A DNA stretch of 64,000 bases from Lethocerus indicus (lineage: Eukaryota; Arthropoda; Insecta; Hemiptera; Belostomatidae). The stretch is from positions 9,929,501-9,993,500 of the forward strand of contig JACDQD010000102.1 in assembly GCA_019843655.1 (NCBI GenBank), in the 5' to 3' direction. Below are positions 14,715 to 26,116 of the stretch, one piece after another (position 1 is the stretch's first letter; the number at the start of each line of letters is the position of its first letter). The position numbers and the translations under genes were made by a program. Under the pieces are notes generated by a model that saw nothing but the letters and a program-made list of their open reading frames with translations, did not search any database and had not been told where the DNA came from.

Positions 14715-14800
14715 GAGCGCAGGCCATCACGCCCGGGGGGGGAGGCAACCCCCGACCCTCAATGAAAACGAGACCAGACCGTGTCCTCCCCGAAATTGAA
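14715..14800 (-). repeat. second copy of SINE-like body
   Basis: Read on the minus strand this segment has TCTCGTTTTCATTGAG, then a GC-rich linker, then GTGATGGC. That is the same order as CTTGTTTTCATTGA ... GTGATGGC in the element at 11870-12036. The tRNA-like head is not recognisable here. The similarity is short and was seen by eye, so shared ancestry is likely rather than proven. Confidence 0.4.
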
Positions 14801-15109
14801 ATACCGTGTATGTACACCAAACACCATCTGGCCAACTCGATTCCCCACACATCACGGCCATTCTACCACCCTGTTTGATTTTAAATTTAACTTAAAATAT
14901 TTTTTCAGACCCGTTTTCATGTAAGTAATATTGTAACATTGTTAGATATTCGGTCCATAGTTTTCAATATATCGTTTATTATTTTTAATTAATTAACACA
15001 ATGTTAAAACGAAACTCGTCAATTTTAATGCCGATTCAAATAAAGAATTTCCCTTCTATCGGTCTTGAGCTAGACCGGGTTTACCGCTAACAGTAGTCCG
15101 ATGGTTTTG

Positions 15110-15170
15110 AGTTATCGAACCCCGAGTAATTACTTATTTTTTCTCATTAAAGACCAACTGCGCTAGCCAT
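15110..15170 (-). repeat. degenerate tRNA-like sequence
   Basis: On the minus strand TAGCGCAGTTGG (15165-15154) is a good A box, and GGTTCGATAAC (15122-15112) is a near-consensus B box at tRNA-like spacing. The expected T-stem and acceptor-stem pairings are missing, so I read it as a tRNA pseudogene or SINE head rather than a working tRNA. Confidence 0.45.
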
Positions 15171-16312
15171 TCTAAAATTAAAGTCACGTTCACACCTAAT
15201 ACCATTTTTAAGCGTACATAATATAGTATGGTGATAAGATACAAAGTTCTTTCAAGTGCCATTATTAATATAAGAGATCAGAAATATAAGGTTTCTGGCG
15301 GATTTAGAACCAACTATAAAAGCACAAAATAACATTAGATTGTCACTCATGCGAATTCAGTCGCACTCTGTACGAACAGGAGAACCCCAATCGAAATAGA
15401 TATTAATTTATAAACTTTAATACTAATAAAAATACTGGTCATATTTACTGCAGGATATATTGATACATAAGGGCGACAGAAAACAATGGCATTGCCCGGA
15501 ACACAGTTAATTCTTCCAAGTTCCGAAAGCCGGCCCCGAAGACCATGGCGGCAATAATTCTTACAAACGGCTTTTGTAAAATGAATAGCTCGCTGTTTGC
15601 CCGACGAGAGCGAAAGTGGGCCATCACAATGGTACGAAAGGAAGCGGAAAGAAACAACCCCCGTTTGAACTAATATGACGGATTACCGTTTAAATTTCCG
15701 TTTAATTTGTTTTCCGAGGCGTGGAAAAAGTTGAATAATTATTCAAACGGAGCGACCGGTCCGTAAACTTTACTCGTGACAATAAATTTTTAGTTTGTAA
15801 AATCCGTACCATTCTATTCCAGTAAAAAAATACTTTTTTCAAGTCAAGAGTGAAATCCGAACTGTTTACTCGTCGTTAAATTATTAGAAGTTTATCAAAT
15901 CGAATTTGATCAAATAGTCGACTGTCGTATAAGTAGGTATTTGAAACAAAATATGCGGAGGGTGAAAAAGTCAGCCGTCAATCGGGACGACCCAAGGGGA
16001 AATGGTTTGAACTAAATTTGATAAACATAAAAGGTTCAGCTGATGGTGGGGGGGTGGTGGAGTACGGAATGCAGGTTTTCGTATTTACTTTGGTAATATC
16101 GAAAAGGTAGGTAAGTATTGAGGTAAGGTAAAAGGCCCGGAGGCTTTCATACAGAACATTGGCCGCCGGAGCCGTGGCCTCATCTCTCCATGCATCATCC
16201 CCTTTTACTATTCTTCCGCCTCTCTGCCCCCAACCCCCACCGGCACCGTCATCTCTATCATCCCTCTCACTCTACTGTATCTTTTATATCAGGAAATATA
16301 ACGAGCGAAAGG

Positions 16313-16315
<3 letters not shown>

Positions 16316-16379
<64 letters not shown>
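16316..16379. repeat. (AG)32 microsatellite
   Basis: Sixty-four bases of uninterrupted AG, followed by a GTGGGTGGGGGTGG patch. It is the longest pure simple repeat in the window. Predicted peptides across it are only Arg-Glu or Ser-Leu repeats and are not genes. Confidence 0.97.
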
Positions 16380-16388
<9 letters not shown>

Positions 16389-19372
16389 GTGGCTGGCTGA
16401 GGGGGCGGGGCGGGAGGAAGATGCATTGACGTTCCACCCCCGAACACCACCCAGTCCGCACCACCCTCTGAACTGTGAGCACGAAAAAACTGGATTTTCC
16501 CCAACTACTCTTGCACGGCCTTCGCAAATCTAATATTATCGCTTTTATAAATTGAATAATACGCCACAAGTTGCAGTAATGAATAGTTCAATTGAATAGT
16601 GCAGTAAAGGTTTCCGCGAACAGAAACATAAAGGAAAGAGGAATCGGTACAATCCACTTTTCCCACACTGTAGGAAAAACACCAAGCAACAGCCGGTGAG
16701 GCGCTGACTTTCACCTAAGTCCGCCCTGGTGGAAGGTTGAGTTGTCCTGCAGCCCGCAACTTTCTTCGGTCCGGTCCGTTGCCGAAGTTTCGCGACTGTT
16801 TTAGATCCATCATCAGGGTCCGACTGCAGGTTTGAACGACTGTTTACCAATTATTTGACAAACGATTCTTCCCAATTAATTTTAATTAATCGGCGAAATT
16901 AAACTGCAAATTCTTGTTCGATACCTGACTAAATTAAATCGTCCTTTCAAAACCAGTCGGAGTTTACACTGTTAATGTAAATATTTTATGTCACAGGATA
17001 ATCTCACTCGAGAAATTGTAACTTGATAGTGTTGTGAGATGATTTGCCAACTAGTTTCAGATATTCTGTCCTGAGCGCTCGTAAATAACAGGTGACAACT
17101 AGAGCTATAGTTTTAAAGGGCCGACACATTCATTAGGGTGCGGGCCCGGACAGTTTTCAAAGGTGTTTTTCACACGGGCAGTAATTGAAATTTATTTCGG
17201 TTTTCGAGTGGCCGGGTCATGAAACTCTGGAGGCCAGCCCGAGTGGTTATAATTCAGGTGGGAAGAGACAAAGCCGACCGCTGCGTATGACTGTAGCCTG
17301 CCTCCTCATATCGACGCCCCGCATACTTTACGCATTTACCTATTATGATTACTCGCTTACAGGTTCGCCTTCAGGAATGACCTAATAACGTAATAAGCGT
17401 TGAAAGACTTTTTATCGCAGTTGCGGCTGTTTGAGCCTGAACCCCCTTTTTTGAGGGTAACATTAGTGCTTTTAAGTCGGGCGGGTTTTTCCAGGGCGAC
17501 CAGAAGCTCGGTCAAGCTGAATTGTTGATTACTCTGATTCATCGGGCGGAGGAACGTTTCAGAGAAGATATCCGCCTCTGTTGTTGGGCTGGAAAAACAA
17601 AGAAGTGGAAGTGGAAGGTAAAGAACGGAGCTGGAAGAAAATTAAGAGGAACGGTGCTCAAAAATAATTTTCGGATTTCATCGAGGATTTTTCAACTCCT
17701 CAAACCATTTCGCACGCTCAAATTTCCAAACTGTCTAGACTCGTTGTTCAATTATTATTAAATTATTTGGGACATCATTTCTAACGCGCACCACCGATTT
17801 GCCAAAATGTTGGTTGCGGAAATGTGATAGTTAATTTCCGGAGCGAGTTTTCCTCGACGAGGAAAACGTTGTGTGTACATCATCAATTAGATTAGTGGCT
17901 GTCCGAGTGTCGGCCGCCGTGACATTATGCAATTTTCCAGAGTGACCGCCTATTTCTCTTCTTTTCTGTGTCCGCTAATTACTCGGTCGTTGAAAATTGC
18001 CCTCGCCAATAAAAGTTGTGCGGCGCAATGGGCAGTAGGTAGACCTGGCTAATATATTAATTTAGTTCGGGGCTATTGTAGGTCGGTTATTATTAGGTTA
18101 TTATTACACATGATGATGAGTGTAATTCTAGGAGTACGTTTCTCCTGTTTCTAGGATCTAGAATGACACAATGCAATTACCAATTCGACTGTCATGACTT
18201 AAACGATTAATTATTTTTGTGACTATTTAATTTAATCGAGAAAATACAAAATTGATATATCTTCCGTATTAATCAATTCGCGAAGATTGTTCTCTGAAGG
18301 GGCACCGAAGTGTATTGCCTCCGTCTAAATATTAATTTTTATCGGGCGCCGAGCTCCTTCTCGGTTTTATTGTTATTGCATTTTTACGAGCCTTAAATTG
18401 CGAAAACTTTTCCACTCGCCGTAACGATAAACCGATGAAGATGGGCGTGAAATTTTAGTGTCCAGAAAGATTAAAGCATCCTTCGGTATCCGGACGATTT
18501 AATTTAGAACACTAGAACGAATATAATATCGCGTGAATTTCAATTCATGTATGAAATTATAATGTATTTATGTAATGTACTACGGCAATGTCATTGACAA
18601 ATAGTCTTTTATGGGTAGAAGAAAATTTTAAACAAGTTACGAAGAAGGGTAATGTAAATGATATATTGAAAATTGTGTCTGGTCGTTCACGGTGATGTAA
18701 TATAGCAATTATATTGACATTCATAATGTGAAGTTCTTTCGGATCGTGGCGTAAATAAAATTCCCAAATTTAATTTAACACAGGCCACACTAAACTAGAA
18801 CATTTGCCTGTGGTATCGTGTAATATTAAAGTATCCTTTACAGAGGGGCAATCCAGGTCATCCAGCTTTTCAAGAACTAATTGCCGAATATCAAGGCCGG
18901 ATTTTCGGTTGATTAGCATTCGAAAAAAGGCCCTCGTTGCCTTAAAACGATAAGGACGGCAGGAGGGCGTGCCGAGGTTGTAAACACACCAGCGGTCCGA
19001 CTGAAAAACTCCTCCTCCTATATATGCAATGTAAATTTTGCATGTGACTCTTTCCTAATTCAGAAAACTCCGACAAGGGACCAGACCAAAAGGGGCCGGA
19101 TGCAAATAAGAAACTGAAAGAGGAATTGGAAGAAAATTGTTTGTCCAATGGTCGAAAAGAACTGAAAGCTCATAATTAATCTCCTGCTACTCTTGCCAGA
19201 TTAAGATATTTTTAACTACATTTCTTTTTAAGCTGTGGCCTTAAAGCGAACTCTATTCTCAAACTTGTATCCGTAGTGTTACAGATTGTAGTATATTGCC
19301 AGTAATCTGTTTTGTCGAAAAATAACAGATAATTTGGACCATCTGTAAACCCAAACGACAGACGGTTGGGTC

Positions 19373-19609
19373 ATGAAATGTTTTCTTAACCGGAGATGCT
19401 TCCACTCTATTTATAGTCCGGACCTCGCTCAATCCGACTTCCCTTTGTTTCACCGCTTCGAGAAGCTATTGGGCCGAGTGAGAAAAAATCACGTCGACGA
19501 AGAGGGGAACGCAAAACAAACAAACCGTGCTCAAACCTCCAGACAAGAAATTCTTGTCAATTCGACAGGAGTACATATGTCAGTGGGCGATTGTTCCGAA
19601 ATATAGCAA
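19373..19609 (+). pseudogene. mariner-type transposase relic (C-terminal part)
   Basis: The open frame reads ...SIYSPDLAQSDFPLFHRFE..., matching the very characteristic mariner/Tc1 transposase segment (P)PYSPDLAPSDYHLF. The Asp of the PSD word corresponds to the third catalytic acidic residue of the D,D34D triad. Downstream, GVHMSVGDCSEI resembles the GI..L..RW motif near the end of mariner transposases, with the Trp missing. No upstream helix-turn-helix or the first two catalytic Asp residues are readable in frame, and I did not find terminal inverted repeats. It is an old, truncated and presumably inactive copy. Confidence 0.75.
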
Positions 19610-20313
19610 ATCTGTTGGTTAGTCATATTGAGACTATGGACTTGTAAGTGCGCAGATCACGGCAACGTATAATTTTACAGCTAGGAGGCAGTTGGCAAAA
19701 TCCAAGAACGCCAAGAAATTTGTTTCAATTCCGAAAATTTGAATCGGAATTGAGCACTTTCCTTTCGGAATCGTAATCCCGTAGGTGAACTCCGCGACAT
19801 TCTGATACGGGAGGGGGGGAGGGGCTCGGTCGTGCCAATTGAATCTTAAACGAATTTCAAAAGGCACTGCTCGAGTGGGGACATATTTCAAGACGGGGCC
19901 CCGGCTTGATCGGGGACCGCCGACTTGTGTTTGCACGGCTGGAGTTAAGCGGCTTTCTCAACTTGTCGAGATCCTCAATCTTGCCGACAGGCTCCACAGC
20001 TACACGATGCTTCTCGGTTAAACTGTCGCAACCCACGCCAAATAACCCTAACGATTATCCTCCACCCCGGATCCGAACGCCTCAAACTTCATGGACCAAA
20101 ATCGCTACATTAAGTCGCGCTGAACGTATGGACGTATTGGAATGTTTTCAACATTGAAACTACATTCGATCTTACAAGTGGGCTAGTTTTTTTATTGATT
20201 TTTTAAAACAATAAAATACTGGCCAGAATATGGCCGAAGTAAAATACCCAACCGGCACGTATAAGATATATCTGAGGATCGTGAACAGTTCATGATTCAG
20301 ACAAAGGGGATTT

Positions 20314-20336
20314 TAATAACCCTGATAGGGTTATTA
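20314..20336. other. 10-bp perfect hairpin
   Basis: TAATAACCCT and AGGGTTATTA flank the 3-base loop GAT. It is short, and no T-run follows on either side. No function is assigned. Confidence 0.45.
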
Positions 20337-22253
20337 GAAAACTACTAAATTAAATGTCTATCAAAAATATGACAAAATGCGGAATCAATTAATTGAAATT
20401 AAAACGCGTCCAATATCCTATTTGTGAGTCTTCTAAGAATTATATTTGTTTACCTTAAAATAATGTTAATTCAATCTTGTATATATAATGAATTCGCGTG
20501 AGTTAGCTTTGCCAGCAGAAGCAACTGCTTGAACGTAAAGTTGATTTTTCATGAGGGCACACTCCTCGCAGTAATTCAAGCTTCAATCAATTGGTCGATA
20601 TTTAAGGCAAGACACTTCATACGACACCTTGTCAAACGATGTAGGGCGTCCCTTGATAAAGGAGGCCCTACTGCAATAAGTACCGGAACAACCTGTAGCT
20701 GGCCCCGGAAAAAGGCTAACGTCAGCCTAAAAAAGCTAACGTTTTGTGTATGTGAACTTAAGTTATGGAAAAATGAAAACTTTTAATCAAGCATTAACTT
20801 TCAATAATGGGGGACGTAAGTGCTACAATAGACTGCGGGAAAACAAAACTAGGTAGAAGTTATATTGATGTTAGCGAACTAGACTTTATATTGATTACGT
20901 TATCAAACCTAGTTCGGTCCATTTTCTTGGGACAACAAAAAAGTACAGCCTCTGGGCGGCCTGTCCTTGGACGAAATTAATTGCATCAATCTGAGGATTC
21001 CTGTCGTTTGGACATACCGAAAAAAAAAATATATAAATTGTCCGAGTGGACGGAATTGAACTTTTTGCCGCCGGCAGTTAACGAGGTGTCCGCGGAATTG
21101 GAGTCAACTGTAAAATTGATTTTCCTCGTATGAACCGTTCATCAATCTTGCCTTCAGACCTCCCCCAACCAGCACTGTCCAACCCCCAATGCCGCCCCGA
21201 TCATTTTATTTACACCGCGATGGGCCATTGTTCACGCCGCTTCGCGTCCACCCCACAACATTCATAAAGATCTATCCCCCACCCTGACTAGATTTTTTTA
21301 CCGTTTTATTGAAACTACGTTCGTCCACCGCCTTTCGAATACTGTGTGCAATTAAATGCTAATTCCGCGTGTTATCCTCTAAGACTAGTGGAGAAGATCT
21401 CTAGGCCAGTAGTTTCGGGCTGAGTGATGTTGCATTTATCACTATGTATTTATTATGGCTTAAATAATCCGGATTCCGACATATTAAATCAAATACCACA
21501 TTTTAAAAACAACTTCAAATATAATATTGGCCATTTATTTATTTAATCCAAACTGGTATTATTAGAGTTGGGATCCAAGAATAGTCAGTAACGAAGAAAT
21601 TCGATGAAGCCGCGGTTATATTGGGAACTGTCCTTCATTTTAGTGGCCTAAAGACGGGAAAGTTGCCGGAAATAAATAAATTTTGTAAAGGGAAAGTTTC
21701 GCCGAGGAACCTTGGCCGATTTTCTGGATAAACAGAGCGCGTCCTGTTATGAACCGGTCCGAATTACTTTGTCCAACCTGCCACCACCGCTATATTTCTG
21801 TTGAAGGCGGCGCTCGGACATTAATCGGCAGCGAGAAGAAAAAGTAGGGACGTCGAGGCGCTAATGGCCCCAATTAAAGAACGTCCCGTTTCCATTCGCA
21901 CCGAAAATTAATTCGCCGGAATGGAAACTGGCATTGTCCCGCCGGTACAGTCTGCACTGTTCTTGAAATGGCGTTACTGGAAATTAATATTGCACTTTAT
22001 TATAATTTTCATTCATTTATCCAGGTATACCCCGACAGCGTTTATTTATGTCCTCCTGTTGTTCATTTACACAGCGAATCACACACGTAACCTATTTGTT
22101 GCGCCCATTACCCTTAAATCCAATGTATTTACGCCGAGTTGAAACTAACTCTAAGCGTGGACAAAGTGTTGAGTGCTCAGTGAACAACCTGTGAATTTGA
22201 TTATTCAAGTGTTTTAGCAGCGTTATAGTTTTACAGGCAGTATGAGACCGATA

Positions 22254-22275
22254 ACTTGCAAATTGCTTTGCAAGT
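22254..22275. other. 9-bp perfect hairpin
   Basis: ACTTGCAAA and TTTGCAAGT flank a 4-base loop, TTGC. No function is assigned. Confidence 0.4.
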
Positions 22276-22799
22276 GTTTGCGGTTGGGCGAATTTTTTGT
22301 TACTATAATTTATCTCGAATTTCATACCAGCCAGTACCGCAAATAACAGGGAGCCGTGCAACAGTACACGATCCACACTGAGTTCATGAGACAGACACTC
22401 TGAGGGCGGCTTTAGAACAAATATGTAACATTACGTAATGTTGTAAGTGAGTAGACAACAGCCGGAGAAGTGAGTCCGTAAATAAATATTTGAAAAAGTT
22501 ATCGTCTATTCTTTACTCGAAAAGCGGATATAGCAACATTTCGGCAGACCGGATATTACGAATTTACATTGCTTCTTGTTTTTTCAAGGGCTTCGCGTGT
22601 GCATGTATTCATATAACACCGGGACCATAAAAGTGGAGAGACGTATATTAATTCCGTTAAAAGCCATGAAAAAGATATCCCCAGACTATGACACAGGCGT
22701 CCATGAATGAGATACGCTGGATACATGTATTGTTTAAAACCGCGATGTTCGGGTTTTCTGTACCTACTTTCATTACCGGATGGGTTTATACATATATGA

Positions 22800-22805
<6 letters not shown>

Positions 22806-22857
<52 letters not shown>
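22806..22857. repeat. (AT)26 microsatellite
   Basis: Fifty-two bases of uninterrupted AT. The open frame across it encodes only an Ile-Tyr repeat and is not a gene. Confidence 0.95.
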
Positions 22858-22862
<5 letters not shown>

Positions 22863-25800
22863 TTATATACGAGTGCATCCGCAATGAATTTCTCAATTAT
22901 AAGAATCAGTGACAGAATAAGTATTCATTTCGACATTCGACAAACATTACTGACGGATTGTTAATGGCAATGGACTGTGCAAGTAACAAAAATATAATAA
23001 AACCCGGTTTTTCATTACTCTTCCAGCCTTTTGTCTACCCGCAGATTTCATCGTACGCTAGATTGGTTTCAGCTCTTTAACGAATAAACATTCATAATAA
23101 GAAGGTCAAAAATATCTGACACACAACAACATCATAAAGTTAACAAACACAGCGATTTAAGAACGCACATTTTGAAATTGGTGTTCATTCAAAACAGGCC
23201 CTAGGCTGTTCGGCCAACATAATATTTGGAAGAACCTATTTCGGGAACCAATAATCGGAAGCCATTTTTAAAAGGAAACAATTTTAGTGCCTTCACTCCA
23301 GGCTAAGTATACTCTGGTAGGCCATTGTTCCAATTGTTATCCTTGGACGGTGGCCTTTTGATGTCGAACGTTGGACAGCTTCCAATTTAATCAGGTTTTA
23401 CTTAAAACGTGTTTTGATATGACCTGTTTCAGTTTTGCCGAGTCTTTCAATAATAGACTCGAGATCGAAAATCGCGATGGCCAGTTTAGTTCGTTATACA
23501 ATTTATCGACACGTTGTTTAGGAGTTTATTAGCAATTTTTAATGGGTTTGACTACTATTTAGTTAAATAAGTACATCTTGTGGTATTTGTATTTGAGATT
23601 TTATGTGGGCATAGATGGAAAATCGGTGTTCAGGAACAAACTACCAAACTGAATTCTAATGATTTTTGTTCAGTTATATATTTCAACTGATTAAAAGAGA
23701 CGAGCGCATAAACTCCAGCTTGCACATTAAGATTTAGTTGCAGTTGCGGCTTTAATTGGACCTGAAGCCCGGCGGATTTTCATTCTCTGCGTTCAATAAT
23801 TGATGTTAAGTGGATGCTGAGATAGTCGAGGGGGGAAATGAAGAGAAAAAGAGATATTTGTTTCCGAGTCATTCTATTCGTGAATTTCATTATTTCCGAA
23901 TAATGGGGTTGGGTCATGAGCGACTCGTACTAATCTTACATAAGTGGATTTACCAGTCTTTGATTCTGTTCTTAGATTAGATTCTTAGGTTAGTTCTGAT
24001 TAGTTGCTAGACTTGTCCCCCCCCCACCCCACGTAAGCCAGGTATCTGCTTAGTAAACAGAGAATATTCCTGTAGGAGTCGCGTGGGATACTGACATCCG
24101 GTACAGCTGGAGCGGGAGGGACATGGGTTTGATCAAACCGTTCGATGTATGAGTTAATTGCGGGATGGATCTGTGTCCACGTTGCCCTTTACGCATGTAG
24201 TATTGTCCTGTGCAGACATTGTGTCAACTAGCAACCGTTGACGGAATGCTATTGATGATGACGAGGAGCCGAAAAAGTGAGACCACCAAGAACACAGGAC
24301 TACCGATGATATATCGGTATATACGATATCGATATATATTAATATCCTCAAAATTCGACTCGTGTTTCATATTCTGACTGTTATAATGAGCAGTCATTAG
24401 CCTCCATCCACTTGGAGGACGGAATCGTGGAGGAAAGACGAATAACTTCCGGGTAATGACGCGCTCACAGAGTCGTAATAAGAGTCGAAGATAGGACGCC
24501 AGATGAACTCACATTTCCGTATGAAATATAAAAAAAAGTAGGAGCAAAGATTGTTTCCCGGCGATAAAATATATATAATGAGAGGAGATGTAAATCTTCA
24601 GTGTTGGGGTCGGAAGGAAAACAAAAGAATAAACGTAATCTCCTTTCTTTCGTATTTCATTCATTTATACGGTCGGCGTATATGAAGAAGACTCGTAACG
24701 TTTTTCGTGTATTGTCCTGTAAACCCTCCCGGGAAATTGAATATAATTTGCATATTTATGTGAAAAACTTTTCGCGAACAAGAAGTTGGGACAAATATTG
24801 CGAAACTGGGTCGGGCGATTTTACCACAGAGACTATTTCCTCTGGAGGGAAGGGAGGGGACCCCTAATGGACGTTCGGGTTTAATGAATCCGTCCTGAAG
24901 GTTATAAAGTATAAAGCCCGTCTCAGACTCCCTTATTCGACTCCCACTCCGAAATTATCCGGCCTATTCCAACGCACCCAGAAATATTAACATAAAATGT
25001 CCCAGGGAATGCTATATTCAATTTCGGAATTATACTTCACTTTTTCACAGCTACCGAGCTAAGATTTGATGGGGAAAACAGGGAGAAAGAGAGAGAAAGA
25101 GTGAGTGCGAGAGTTAAATGAAGGCAAATTAAAACAAACTAGGGCACGTCAGGTGCAAGTGAACGATGGACAGCCGAGTGTAATCGTAGCTGACGTTTTT
25201 ATGATATTTTTGAAGCCGTCCACCAATCAATCATGAGGGTCCTTAGGTGCTGCAGAAAATATGAAAACAGGATTAACCCGCCGCCACCCAATATTATGTC
25301 CTATATAATATAAAATATCCGCGACGTTCAAATGGTAAATGGGGTAATATTTACCTGAGAGGAAATTTTTTACTTAAAGAGTAAGGGGTTTTAAAGAGCT
25401 GGGCCCCGGAAGGCGACAACTTGGGGCGGGGTTTGGTCCAGCTCAGAATTTTTCCCCCCGTAATTGATCTGCGGTTCCCCTTTGCGGCCGCCCCTTTCCC
25501 ACCAGTTTTTTCACCCCGACTTAGCGCTCCACAATTAAAACTTTTATAACAAGCTTCGAAATTCGAAAATTTTGACACCCACAGAAATGTTTTGCGCCGG
25601 CAGACAATAAATACTTCCTATTATCTATTTAATTAACGGGGCGCTAAATTTCGGGAGGCCGTAATGCGAGAAATGGATCGCGGTATGCAGTCGAAGTAGG
25701 CACGATACAAATTAAAAGAACTGTCGGCGGGCGGATTAAATAAAACGAAAATTAAACTAAAATCCATTAAATTAAATACGATTGTGTACAAGCGTAGACC

Positions 25801-26090
25801 CTTTTCATGTTCCCTTGAACTTGTGGTTTAACTTTTCCCTGTCTCATTTGAAATGTTTTTCATTTTAAGTGCTATGACCCGAGTATTCGGGATGTTTCAA
25901 ATTTCTTATCAGTCACTGAGGTAAGTGCGTGCCACACCGCCGATTTGTTTAATATTACGTTAACATGCCTCGCTGATTTCAACTGAGTTAAATATGCTTG
26001 AAATCACGAAACGCCGGCTCAGAAACGCACGCTTCGCCAACCAACACGGAAAGCATAGCGAAACGGTTTGGAAATAACAGGAATTATACT

Positions 26091-26116
26091 AAGGGCTACA
26101 ACAACCTGTAGCCCTT
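26091..26116. other. 10-bp perfect hairpin
   Basis: AAGGGCTACA and TGTAGCCCTT flank the 6-base loop ACAACC. No similar copy was noticed elsewhere. Confidence 0.45.

Larger units (their letters stand above)
10500..19372. other. gene-poor noncoding stretch with SINE-like elements
   Basis: No supported gene is present. Besides the SINE-like and tRNA-like elements and the microsatellites listed separately, I see only short open frames without domains. The longest (about 139 codons, minus strand, 14431-14850) runs through a SINE-like element and is not credible as a protein. G-rich patches occur near 10256-10276 and 14736-14745. Confidence 0.6.

Noticed and set aside
14431..14850. 139-codon open frame, minus strand
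   Set aside because: It reads through a SINE-like segment and GC-rich filler. Length is explained by high GC lowering stop frequency.
15110..15170. Functional tRNA gene on the minus strand
   Set aside because: A and B boxes are good but the T-stem and acceptor stem do not pair. Kept as a degenerate tRNA-like repeat only.
16190..16569. Open frames on both strands across the (AG)32 tract
   Set aside because: Simple repeats stay open in all frames; the peptides are Arg-Glu or Ser-Leu repeats.
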